DNA from: Thiobacillus sp.
Lineage (GTDB): Bacteria; Pseudomonadota; Gammaproteobacteria; Burkholderiales; Thiobacillaceae
DNA length: 8,402 nt
Assembly: GCA_003510325.1 (NCBI GenBank)
Contig: DONB01000255.1
Coordinates: forward strand, 2,155-10,556
Direction: 5' to 3'
Shown here one piece after another: positions 1 to 5,951 of this stretch. Numbering within the stretch: the stretch's first letter is position 1; every line of letters starts with the position of its first letter. The position numbers and the translations under genes are program-made. Below the pieces are notes generated by a model. That model searched no databases, had not been told where the DNA came from, and saw nothing but the letters and a program-made list of their open reading frames with translations.

Positions 1-358
1 CGCGCAGCAGCGCGGCGAGGATTTCGTCGGCGTTCGCCGGTTTCGCCAGGTAATGCCGTGCGCCCAGCCGCACCGCCTCGACCGCGGTGGCGATGCTGGC
101 GTAGCCGGTGAGCACGACGATGGCGGGCGCAGGGCTGCGCGCGGCCAACTGCTCGACGACTTTCAGGCCCGATTCGCCGGGCAGCTTGAGGTCGACCACG
201 GCATGGCTGGGGAAGAAACTGTCCGCCACGGTACGGGCCTCCCCGGCATCGTGCGCCAGCGCCACTTCGAAGCCGCGTTTCGTCATGGCGCGCGCCAGGA
301 CCGCGGCAAAATCGGCGTCGTCTTCGACGATCAATAGTTTCATCGCAGCAGCATTCAT
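1..358 (-). CDS. regA: RegA/PrrA/ActR-family redox response regulator (3' part outside window)
   Basis: This is a response-regulator receiver domain, and 119 codons are visible before the window edge. The acidic pocket (E-D-D at residues 12-14), the phospho-acceptor D56 in V-V-D-L-K-L-P, the conserved T84 and K106 are all present. The stretch LTGYASIATAVEAVRLGA (83-100) is the signature of the RegA/PrrA/ActR/RoxR family rather than a generic receiver. In that family a short Fis-type helix-turn-helix follows; it would lie outside this window. I chose the start at 358 because its ATG overlaps the kinase stop codon as ATGA and a GGAG lies 9 nt upstream. An internal ATG at 343 has no ribosome-binding site. 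Family members activate or repress genes for respiratory oxidases, photosynthesis, carbon and nitrogen fixation in response to redox state. The targets here cannot be read from the sequence. Confidence 0.9.
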   Translation of the reverse strand, partial: MNAAAMKLLIVEDDADFAAVLARAMTKRGFEVALAHDAGEARTVADSFFPSHAVVDLKLPGESGLKVVEQLAARSPAPAIVVLTGYASIATAVEAVRLGARHYLAKPANADEILAALLR

Positions 359-1611
359 GGCGTCGGGCTCCAGGGCAGGCGGATGCGCACGCGGGTGCCG
401 CCGCCGTCGCGCTCGGTCAGCGTGAGGCTGCCGCCGAGCCGCTCCAGCGTGGCGTGGGTGAGCGCGAGCCCCATGCCCCAGCCGCGTCCCGGCTTGCCGC
501 TGAACAGCACGCGGCCGGCCTGTGCCTTCTGCTCGGGGGTGAAGCCCGGGCCGCGGTCGGCGATGTCGATGACGAGCGCGTCCGGCTGGGTTTCCGCGCC
601 GAACTCGACGGCATCGGGCGCGGCATCGGCCGCGTTGTTCAGCACATTCTGGATCGCCTGCTCCAGCCCATCGGGCGGACTGAAGTCGCGCGGGTCGGCG
701 GGCACCTGCACGCTGATGCGTGCGTCGGGACGCAGTACCTGCCAGCGTTCGATCACCGCGTTCAGCCAATGGTCGAGGGCTTGCGCGACCGGTGGCGTGT
801 CCTGCGCGCGTGCGGCGAGCTGGGTGAGGATGCGCTTGCAGGCCTGCGCCTGACGTTCGAGCAGGCGGCAGTCCTCCCCGATCTCGGGATCGTTGTCGAA
901 CTCGGCGGCGAGCTCGTGCGCGGTGGTCTGGATGGTGGCGAGCGGGGTGGCGAGCTCGTGCGCCGCCAAGGCGGCCTGGGTCCCGAGCGCGACGATGCGC
1001 TCGTCGCGCAGCTGCTTTTCGCGCAGCGCGGACAACTCCTGATCGCGCGCGCGCAACGCGGCGTGCATGCGGGTGATGAAGAAGGCGATCAGCGCCGCGC
1101 TGATCAGGAAATTGAACCACATGCCGCCGAGGTGCATGGCAGTGGCGGCGACCGGATCGGCGATCGCCAGGTGCTGGTAGACGAACAGCAGCAGCGCGTA
1201 ATAGCTGCCCGCCACCGCTGCCAGCAGCCACACCCAGCGCGGGCGCAGGGTGATCGCGGCGATGATGACCGGCACCAGCATCAGCGAAACGAAGGGATTG
1301 GTCGCGCCGCCGCTGAAAAAAACCAGCACCGCAAACGCCGTCAGGTCGGCCAGCAAGTGAGCGAGAAATTCGATCTGTGTGGCCGGCACGTCGAGCCGCA
1401 GCCGCCACGCGGTGGACAGCGCAAACAGCCCCATCAGCAGCAGCACCGCGGCCATCGGAAACAGCGGCATGCGGATGGCGAGGCCCCAGTGCAGCCAGGC
1501 GATGCCCGCTGCCCAGCCGATGATCAGCGATACGCGCACGGTCAGCAGGCGCCCCAGCAGGGCGCGGGCGGGCAGAGTGGACAGCAGGGTGGTATCCGAT
1601 CCGGACGACAT
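355..1611 (-). CDS. regB: RegB/PrrB/RoxS-type redox sensor histidine kinase
   Basis: A 418-residue membrane histidine kinase. About six hydrophobic segments fill residues 23-184 (roughly 23-42, 50-69, 85-102, 105-122, 126-143 and 164-184). Between segments 3 and 4 lies GGATNPF (101-107), which matches the GGxxNPF heptapeptide tied to quinone sensing in RegB. The phospho-acceptor H218 sits in the RegB-type H-box HELATPLATI. C258, in RQAQACKRIL, aligns with the redox-active cysteine of RegB (Cys265 in Rhodobacter capsulatus, from memory), and a second cysteine, C248, lies nearby. The N-box (QNVLNNAADAA, 321-331) and G-boxes (DRGPGF, 352-357; GRGWGMGLAL from about 376) complete an HATPase domain. 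The expected role is autophosphorylation when the quinone pool and redox state shift, then phosphotransfer to the downstream regulator, whose start overlaps this stop. An in-frame start 66 nt upstream (1677) would add an Arg/His-rich, non-family-like extension, so I prefer 1611 although no clear Shine-Dalgarno precedes it. Confidence 0.93.
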   Translation of the reverse strand: MSSGSDTTLLSTLPARALLGRLLTVRVSLIIGWAAGIAWLHWGLAIRMPLFPMAAVLLLMGLFALSTAWRLRLDVPATQIEFLAHLLADLTAFAVLVFFSGGATNPFVSLMLVPVIIAAITLRPRWVWLLAAVAGSYYALLLFVYQHLAIADPVAATAMHLGGMWFNFLISAALIAFFITRMHAALRARDQELSALREKQLRDERIVALGTQAALAAHELATPLATIQTTAHELAAEFDNDPEIGEDCRLLERQAQACKRILTQLAARAQDTPPVAQALDHWLNAVIERWQVLRPDARISVQVPADPRDFSPPDGLEQAIQNVLNNAADAAPDAVEFGAETQPDALVIDIADRGPGFTPEQKAQAGRVLFSGKPGRGWGMGLALTHATLERLGGSLTLTERDGGGTRVRIRLPWSPTP

Positions 1612-1617
1612 GGCGGC

Positions 1618-1623
1618 ATTGTA
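1618..1623 (-). promoter_or_regulatory. Possible -10 element immediately upstream of regB
   Basis: Read on the minus strand this is TACAAT, a 5/6 match to TATAAT, ending 7 nt before the A of the regB ATG. No good -35 sits 17 nt upstream (GCGGTC). If used, the transcript would begin at or next to the start codon, which would agree with the missing Shine-Dalgarno. The evidence is weak. Confidence 0.25.
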
Positions 1624-1651
1624 ATGTGCGTGCCGGCGCGGACCGCGGGCT

Positions 1652-1666
1652 GCGACAATTTGTCCA
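1652..1666. promoter_or_regulatory. RegA/RegR-box-like palindrome in the regB-copper receptor intergenic region
   Basis: GACAATTTGTC (1654-1664) is a perfect inverted repeat with a one-base centre. Set against the RegR/RegA box as I recall it (GNGRCRTTNNGNCGC), the 15 bases from 1652 match 9 of 12 defined positions, and the reverse complement also matches 9 of 12. The site lies about 40 bp upstream of regB and next to the candidate rightward promoter, so it could serve autoregulation, the copper receptor operon, or both. This is inference from a degenerate consensus. Confidence 0.35.
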
Positions 1667-1667
1667 G

Positions 1668-1696
1668 TTGTTCGCACGGACGGTCTCGCCTACAGT
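1668..1696 (+). promoter_or_regulatory. Candidate sigma-70 promoter reading toward the copper receptor gene
   Basis: TTGTTC (1668-1673) and TACAGT (1691-1696) are separated by 17 bp. They match the -35 and -10 consensus at 3/6 and 4/6 positions. Transcription would start near 1703, upstream of the terminator at 1731-1756. I found no better promoter between that terminator and the gene. The match is modest. Confidence 0.35.
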
Positions 1697-1730
1697 GCGA
1701 CGGCGCACATCGCGCATCGACCTCATCCCC

Positions 1731-1756
1731 TCCCGCCTGTACGGCGGGATTTTTTT
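1731..1756 (+). terminator. Intrinsic terminator inside the 5' leader of the copper receptor gene
   Basis: TCCCGCC (1731-1737) pairs with GGCGGGA (1743-1749) around a 5-nt loop, followed by seven T residues (1750-1756). This is a textbook rho-independent terminator for rightward transcription. It has no matching T-tract on the minus strand. No rightward gene precedes it, because the gene to its left runs the other way. It must therefore end either a short noncoding RNA or an attenuated leader of the receptor mRNA. Confidence 0.8.
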
Positions 1757-1767
1757 GCGCGCAGAGC

Positions 1768-1809
1768 GCCCCAAGCAGCGTGCTGCGGCGATATGCCGCA
1801 TTCCGGGGC
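1768..1809 (+). promoter_or_regulatory. Potential three-way-junction RNA structure in the receptor leader
   Basis: GCCCC (1768-1772) can pair with GGGGC (1805-1809). This encloses two adjacent small hairpins: AGCA/TGCT (1774-1777 with 1781-1784, loop GCG) and GCGGC/GCCGC (1785-1789 with 1795-1799, loop GATAT). Each helix is only 4-5 bp and chance pairing is common in GC-rich DNA. The element sits directly between the terminator and the long hairpin at 1811-1850, so the three may form one structured leader. I do not recognise a known riboswitch class. Confidence 0.3.
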
Positions 1810-1810
1810 A

Positions 1811-1850
1811 ACAGGAGAAAAGAGACAATTCAATCTCTTTTGTTTCCTGT
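1811..1850 (+). repeat. Long interrupted inverted repeat just upstream of the copper receptor start
   Basis: ACAGGA (1811-1816) pairs with TCCTGT (1845-1850), and AAAAGAGA (1818-1825) pairs perfectly with TCTCTTTT (1834-1841). The loop is CAATTCAA, and a small internal loop (G1817 against GTT 1842-1844) separates the two stems, giving 14 bp in 40 nt. The element ends 8 nt before the receptor ATG and is AT-rich in a GC-rich neighbourhood. The AGGAG in its left arm is buried by the pairing, and no start codon lies at a suitable distance after it. It could be an RNA hairpin that controls translation or a DNA operator with 8-bp half-sites. Confidence 0.7.
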
Positions 1851-1858
1851 CCAGAATC

Positions 1859-3904
1859 ATGTCGAATCCTGCTTCCGTTCCCCGCCTGCTGCCTGTTCTG
1901 ATTGCCGCCATCCTGTCGCCTGTCACGGCGAGCGCGGACGAGAGGACACCGCTGATGACGGTCGTGGTGGAAGGCACGCCGCCGCTGATGATGCCGGCTG
2001 ATGCTGCGGCAGAGGGAGCGGGTGTACCGAACGACGCCGCCGAGCTGCTGACCCGCGTGCCGGGCGCGGCAGTGGTGCGCAACGGCGCGCAGACCGGCAT
2101 CGTGCAGCTGCGCGGCCTGTTCAATGAGCGGGTGCGCGTGCGGGTCGACGGCATGAGCATCACCCCGGCCTGTCCCAACCACATGGACCCGCCCCTGCAT
2201 TACGCGGGGCTGGAAGCGCTGGACATGCTCGACGTGATCGTCGGCGCGACGCCGGTGAGCCAGGGCGGCGACAGCCTGGGCGGCAGCGTCGAGGCGAAAT
2301 CGCGTCCGCCGCGCTTTGCCGATACTGCCGCCTGGCAGCCGCAGGCGCGCGTCGAACTGGGGTATGCAGGCGGCAACGACGGCAAGCAGGCTGCGGTGGA
2401 GATGGGCGCATACAACGATGTGCTCAACCTGCGCTACCTTGGCGGCTACCAGGATGCCGGCAACTACGAATCGGCACGCGGCGAGGTGGCCGCCACCGGC
2501 TACAGCAACCGCCGCCATGCGCTCGCCGCCGCCTACAGGCACGGCAGCGGCGTGTGGGAACTGGAAGCCGGCACCCATCGCGCCAGCGACGTCGGCACGC
2601 CGACACTGCCGATGGACATGGTGAAGGACGACGCCGACCGGATTCGCCTCGGCTTCAAGGGCGACACTCCGCTCGGTCGCCTAGACGCGCAGGTGTACCG
2701 GCACGAGATCGACCACCTGATGGACAACTTTTCGCTGCGTCCGCTGGCCGGGCCGAACCGCATGCAGGCACCCGCGACGAGCGACGACACCGGCCTGACC
2801 CTGGCGCTGGCCAACCCGGCCGGCAGCGGCACGCTGAAGCTGGGCATGGAAATCCACGCCAATGATTTCGAGATGGATCAGCAGAACCTGAACACGCTGG
2901 CCGTCCAGGAAACCTTCCGCAATTCCCGACGTGACCGCTATGGCGTCTACGGCGAATGGGAAGGCGCGCTGGCGCCGCGTTGGCGAATGAATGCCGGGCT
3001 GCGCGGCGAAGTGGTGCGCATGGATACCGACGACATCGTTTCCGCGTTCGCGATGGCGCCGATTCTGGCGGATCGTACGGCATTCAACGCCCGCGACCAT
3101 GCGATCAGCGACACCAACCTCGACGGCACGGTGGCGCTGAGCTATGCGCTGCAGCGCGGGTTCAGCCTGGAGGGCGCGCTGACCCGCAAGACCCGCTCGC
3201 CCAGCATCCTCGAACGCTATCTGTGGACGCCGACCTCGGCCAGCGCCGGACAGGCCGATGGCCGCACCTATCTGGGCAACCTGGATCTCGACCCCGAGGT
3301 GGCGCATGGGGTGAATCTCGGCATCAAGCTGAAGCGGCCGAGTCTGCGCGCGCAGGCCGCCGTGTTCTGGCAGGACGTCAGCGACTTCATTCAGGGAACC
3401 CCCATCGCACGGCTCGACAGCAACGGTCTGCCGGTTCTTCAATACACCAACGTCAACGCCCGCCTGTGGGGCGGCGAGGCCTCGCTCAACCGACGCTTCG
3501 GCGCGCTCGAACTCGGCTCCTGGCTCAGCTTCACGCGTGGCGAAAACACCGACAACGGCGACAATCTCTACCGCATCGCGCCGCTGCGTGGCGGGGTGTC
3601 GGCCGACTATCGCATGGCGTCCTGGCGCGTCGGCGGCGAGTGGATCGTCAGCGCGCGCAAGGACGACGTCGCCGCCTACAACGGCGAACTTGAAACGGCG
3701 GCGTACGGCGTGCTGAACCTGCGCGCCGGATACACGCCATGGAAGAACCTGAACCTGACTGCCGGCATCGACAATGTGTTCGACAAGCTTTATTACGATC
3801 CCCTCGCCGGGGTGAACCGGGTGATCGGCAGCAGTGTTCCGGTGGGCGGCATCATGCCTGCCATGGGTCGCTCGCTGTATGTGAAAATGGACTGGACCTA
3901 CTAA
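1859..3904 (+). CDS. oprC: TonB-dependent copper receptor, OprC/NosA family
   Basis: A 681-residue outer-membrane receptor. Residues 1-26 form a signal peptide ending A-S-A before D27. A TonB-box-like MTVVVEG follows at 33-39, then a plug domain (about 50-150, with L-R-G-L, V-D-G-M and the GGS turn at 141-143), then a 22-strand-type barrel ending in an aromatic residue (Tyr681). Family assignment rests on C105-P-N-H-M109 in the plug and H286-L-M288 in the barrel. These match the CxxxM and HxM copper ligands described for Pseudomonas OprC, and the separation of the two sites (181 residues) is close to the roughly 180 I recall there. It should import copper across the outer membrane with TonB/ExbBD energy. 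I chose the start at 1859 because it places the signal peptide at the N-terminus; an upstream in-frame ATG at 1793 would put 22 non-signal residues in front. No clear Shine-Dalgarno precedes it. The copper chaperone gene follows after 10 nt. Confidence 0.93.
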   Translation: MSNPASVPRLLPVLIAAILSPVTASADERTPLMTVVVEGTPPLMMPADAAAEGAGVPNDAAELLTRVPGAAVVRNGAQTGIVQLRGLFNERVRVRVDGMSITPACPNHMDPPLHYAGLEALDMLDVIVGATPVSQGGDSLGGSVEAKSRPPRFADTAAWQPQARVELGYAGGNDGKQAAVEMGAYNDVLNLRYLGGYQDAGNYESARGEVAATGYSNRRHALAAAYRHGSGVWELEAGTHRASDVGTPTLPMDMVKDDADRIRLGFKGDTPLGRLDAQVYRHEIDHLMDNFSLRPLAGPNRMQAPATSDDTGLTLALANPAGSGTLKLGMEIHANDFEMDQQNLNTLAVQETFRNSRRDRYGVYGEWEGALAPRWRMNAGLRGEVVRMDTDDIVSAFAMAPILADRTAFNARDHAISDTNLDGTVALSYALQRGFSLEGALTRKTRSPSILERYLWTPTSASAGQADGRTYLGNLDLDPEVAHGVNLGIKLKRPSLRAQAAVFWQDVSDFIQGTPIARLDSNGLPVLQYTNVNARLWGGEASLNRRFGALELGSWLSFTRGENTDNGDNLYRIAPLRGGVSADYRMASWRVGGEWIVSARKDDVAAYNGELETAAYGVLNLRAGYTPWKNLNLTAGIDNVFDKLYYDPLAGVNRVIGSSVPVGGIMPAMGRSLYVKMDWTY

Positions 3905-3908
3905 GGAG
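3903..3908 (+). promoter_or_regulatory. Ribosome binding site of the PCuAC gene overlapping the receptor stop codon
   Basis: AAGGAG overlaps the receptor TAA (3902-3904) and lies 6 nt before the chaperone ATG. This is a strong site and implies co-transcription and probable translational coupling of receptor and chaperone. Confidence 0.8.
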
Positions 3909-3914
3909 AAACCG

Positions 3915-4361
3915 ATGAAAGCTTCTATTGCCGCCGCGCTGCTGGTCAGCGCCGCCAGCCTGCCCGCCTGGGCCGCCAATGTCAGCGTCACCGATGCGTG
4001 GGCGCGTGCCACCATGCCGGGGCAGAAGGTCAGCGGCGCCTACATGCAGATTCAGTCGGACGCCGATGCGCGCCTGCTCGGCGCATCCAGTCCGGCGGTG
4101 CCGCGGGTGGAAGTACACGAGATGAAAATGGACGGCGACGTGATGCGGATGCGCGAAGTGCAGTCGATCGACCTGCCGAAAGGGAAAACCGTTTCGCTCG
4201 AGCCCGGCGGCTTTCACATCATGCTGATGAACCTGCCGAAGCCGATTGCAGCAGGCGACGTCATTCCGCTGACGCTGGTGGTGGAATCGGGCGGCAAGCG
4301 GCAGACGGTCGAGGTGAAGGCCCAGGCGCGCGCCGTCGGCGGCGCCATGCACCACCACTAG
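3915..4361 (+). CDS. Periplasmic copper chaperone PCu(A)C family
   Basis: A 148-residue secreted protein. The signal peptide is residues 1-20 or 21 (L-P-A-W-A-A). The mature domain carries the full PCuAC copper-binding motif H-x10-M-x21-H-x-M at H68, M79, H101 and M103, with additional methionines at 70, 72 and 77. The C-terminus is A-M-H-H-H, a short His/Met tail that could add a second metal site and is seen in some family members. PCuAC proteins bind Cu(I) in the periplasm and help load the CuA or CuB centres of cytochrome oxidases, often with Sco proteins. Co-transcription with the copper receptor suggests an import-and-delivery pair. The TAG stop shares bases with the stop of the convergent bufC, and no terminator is visible after it. 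Confidence 0.94.
   Translation: MKASIAAALLVSAASLPAWAANVSVTDAWARATMPGQKVSGAYMQIQSDADARLLGASSPAVPRVEVHEMKMDGDVMRMREVQSIDLPKGKTVSLEPGGFHIMLMNLPKPIAAGDVIPLTLVVESGGKRQTVEVKAQARAVGGAMHHH
4358..4361. other. Interlocked stop codons of two convergent copper operons
   Basis: CTAG at 4358-4361 supplies TAG to the plus-strand chaperone gene (4359-4361) and TAG to the minus-strand bufC gene (4360-4358). The two operons therefore have no intergenic DNA between them. No GC-rich stem followed by a T-tract is visible on either side, so each transcript probably runs into the other gene as antisense unless Rho stops it. Confidence 0.9.
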
Positions 4362-5110
4362 GCCGCTGCGCCCGCAATCGCACCGCGCGCGCGCAGGTCG
4401 TCGAGCAGCGCGCCGCCGGCCTGGATCACGAGCGCCGGATCGGGATGGCGGCTTTCGTCTGCGATTCTCTGCAGTGCGGCGCGCCCGGTGAGTGTGCCGG
4501 GCTCCAGCAGCGTCAGCAGCCGCGCGGTGAAGGCGTTGATCTCGCTGAACTGAACCTGGTCTTCGGCGTCGCGGAACACCAGCAGAAACGTCTCGGCTGG
4601 CTGCACCTTGCGGCGGGGGGCGATGCGATGCACCGGCCAGTCGTAGCGCAGATTGGCCAGCACCGGGTTCAAGAGCGGCACGCCGTCGAGCAAGCCGCCT
4701 GAGGCATCGACGTCGCGTTCCGCGCTGCGGGTCGACACCGACAGCACCAGCTCGATCCATTCGTAATGCGCCAGCGCCAGCGTGAAGGGCGGATGGTCTT
4801 CGGGAGGCGTCCATTCGTTCTGCAGGAACTGGATGAACTCGTCGGGAATCTGGCGAAAGTAGGGCGTGCGGCTGCGATGCGTGGCGAAAAACGCGCGCAC
4901 CAGCTTCGCCCACTTGCGTGCGCTGAGTACGCTCCGAAGCACCGGAAAGCAGGCCAGCAGGAATCCCTCGATATTGTTGTACAGCAACGCGTTGTAGACC
5001 TTCATGCGCCGCGCCTCGACACCGGCCGGACGTGGGTGCGCCTTCGGATCGCGGATGTGCGCGGTGAAGGCGAACTGGTAGCGCTGGAACTCAGGACGTG
5101 CGGACGGCAT
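4358..5110 (-). CDS. bufC: BufC/HvfC-type DUF2063 partner protein of the bufferin maturase
   Basis: A 250-residue protein without signal peptide or membrane segment. The N-terminal part (about 5-95, with R-P-E-F-Q-R-Y-Q-F near the start, an [12 protein letters not shown] segment and C-F-P-V-L-R) matches the DUF2063/HvfC N-terminal domain. The C-terminal part (about 105-250) corresponds to the HvfC C-terminal domain. In this family the protein acts with the DUF692 enzyme, recognising the precursor peptide and presenting it for cysteine modification. I chose the ATG at 5110, which overlaps the end of bufB by 20 nt; the 21 codons upstream of it look like shadow of bufB. No strong Shine-Dalgarno is present, which suits translational coupling. 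It is the last gene of the operon; the DoxX-type fourth gene often found in such clusters is absent here. Confidence 0.88.
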   Translation of the reverse strand: MPSARPEFQRYQFAFTAHIRDPKAHPRPAGVEARRMKVYNALLYNNIEGFLLACFPVLRSVLSARKWAKLVRAFFATHRSRTPYFRQIPDEFIQFLQNEWTPPEDHPPFTLALAHYEWIELVLSVSTRSAERDVDASGGLLDGVPLLNPVLANLRYDWPVHRIAPRRKVQPAETFLLVFRDAEDQVQFSEINAFTARLLTLLEPGTLTGRAALQRIADESRHPDPALVIQAGGALLDDLRARGAIAGAAA

Positions 5111-5939
5111 GTTCAATGGCGGGATGTGCGGCCTGAATGCGTGCGATCTGCGCGACCTCGCGCACCAGCTCAAGCAGCGGCGGAATGTTGAAGTCGCGTT
5201 CGAGCAGCGTCGGCGCGACGCCGTGGATGCGATAGGTCTGGTCGAGCAGCGTCCACACCGGATCGATCACGTCGGCGCCGTGGGTGTCGACCAGCAGGTC
5301 GTCGGCCTCGGTGTAGTGCCCGGCCATGTGCAGGTAGACGATGCGCTCGGTCGGCAGCGCGCGGATGAATTCGAGCGGGTCGTAGCGGTGGTTGACGCTG
5401 TTGACGTAAACATTGTTGACGTCGAGATGCAGGTCGCAGTCTGCTTCAAGGAGTACCGCGCGGATGAAGGCGAGCTCATCCATCTCGGCGATCGGCGCCG
5501 GCGTGTAGTACGAGGCGTTCTCGATCGCGATGCGGCGTTCCAGGATGTCCTGCGCGCGGCGGATGCGCGCAGCGACGTAGTGCACGGCTTCCTCGGTGAA
5601 GGGAATCGGCAGCAGGTCATACAGATGCCCGTCGTCCGAGCAGTACGACAAATGTTCGGTATAGAGCTGGATGCCGTGGGCATCCATGAACTGACGCGTC
5701 TTCCTCAGAAGCAGTTCGTCGAGCGGTGAGGGGCCACCGAGCGACAGCGACAGGCCGTGGCAGACGAAGGGGTAGCGTTCGGTGAAGCCGCGCAGGTCGC
5801 GGCCATAGGCGCCGCCCATGTCGATCCAGTTCTCCGGAGCGATCTCGAAAAAATCGATGGCGTCGGGGACCCGGGATTTCAGCGCAGGGATGAGTTCGCG
5901 CCGAAACCCCAGCCCGGCGCCGGTGAGGCGCTGGGGCAT
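5091..5939 (-). CDS. bufB: BufB/HvfB DUF692 (MNIO) peptide-modifying oxidase
   Basis: A 282-residue TIM-barrel enzyme of the DUF692/MNIO (multinuclear non-heme iron oxidative) family, related to MbnB and TglH. Candidate iron ligands and pocket residues stand in family-typical places: H61 ([10 protein letters not shown]), E95-H96 (YTEHLSY), E140-N141 (IENASYY), D173 and N175-N176 ([10 protein letters not shown]), H204 and H208 (HMAGHY), D218 and H220 (DTHG), and E247 with D249 (LERDFN). The early FFEIAPENW (30-38) is also characteristic. In bufferin systems such enzymes are reported to oxidise cysteines of EGKCG motifs to thiooxazole-type heterocycles with a DUF2063 partner. The gene starts 12 nt after bufA with a weak ribosome-binding site, so the enzyme is probably made in lower amount than the peptide. 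Given the precursor next door, a methanobactin-type function is unlikely. Confidence 0.94.
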   Translation of the reverse strand: MPQRLTGAGLGFRRELIPALKSRVPDAIDFFEIAPENWIDMGGAYGRDLRGFTERYPFVCHGLSLSLGGPSPLDELLLRKTRQFMDAHGIQLYTEHLSYCSDDGHLYDLLPIPFTEEAVHYVAARIRRAQDILERRIAIENASYYTPAPIAEMDELAFIRAVLLEADCDLHLDVNNVYVNSVNHRYDPLEFIRALPTERIVYLHMAGHYTEADDLLVDTHGADVIDPVWTLLDQTYRIHGVAPTLLERDFNIPPLLELVREVAQIARIQAAHPAIEHAVRTS

Positions 5940-5951
5940 CAGGTTACCCGC

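Noticed and set aside
1793..1858. Longer N-terminus for the receptor from ATG 1793
   Set aside because: It would place 22 mostly polar residues before the signal peptide, has no Shine-Dalgarno, and runs through both leader hairpins.
1612..1858. Fur, CueR or CsoR-type operator or cobalamin riboswitch in the receptor leader
   Set aside because: I looked for the usual consensus elements and saw none. The inverted repeat at 1811-1850 fits none of them.
1626..1901. Possible cysteine-containing upstream reading frame (GTG start) ahead of and overlapping the receptor, suggestive of a copper-sensing leader peptide as in Bordetella CruR
   Set aside because: The cysteines (S-C-P-E-S-C and A-C-C) come mainly from the sequence at and beyond the receptor start in another frame. 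The frame would have to read through the terminator, has no ribosome-binding site and shows no DUF2946-like pattern.
454..2001. Long open frame (515 codons) on the plus strand opposite regB
   Set aside because: It lies antisense to a well-supported kinase and runs into the receptor gene in another frame. Its translation is low-complexity Arg/Gln/Gly/His-rich without any domain, typical of antisense frames in GC-rich genes.
2681..4015. Long open frame (444 codons) on the minus strand opposite the copper receptor
   Set aside because: Antisense to the receptor, no ribosome-binding site or family motif, and composition typical of a shadow frame.
3852..4913. Minus-strand open frame crossing the PCuAC and bufC genes
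   Set aside because: It overlaps two confident genes on either strand and its translation is Arg-rich without recognisable structure.
5091..5939. DUF692 gene as a methanobactin (MbnB) or TglH-type system
   Set aside because: The adjacent precursor has a Sec signal peptide and EGKCG motifs, and the partner is DUF2063 rather than MbnC or TglI, which points to the HvfB/BufB branch.
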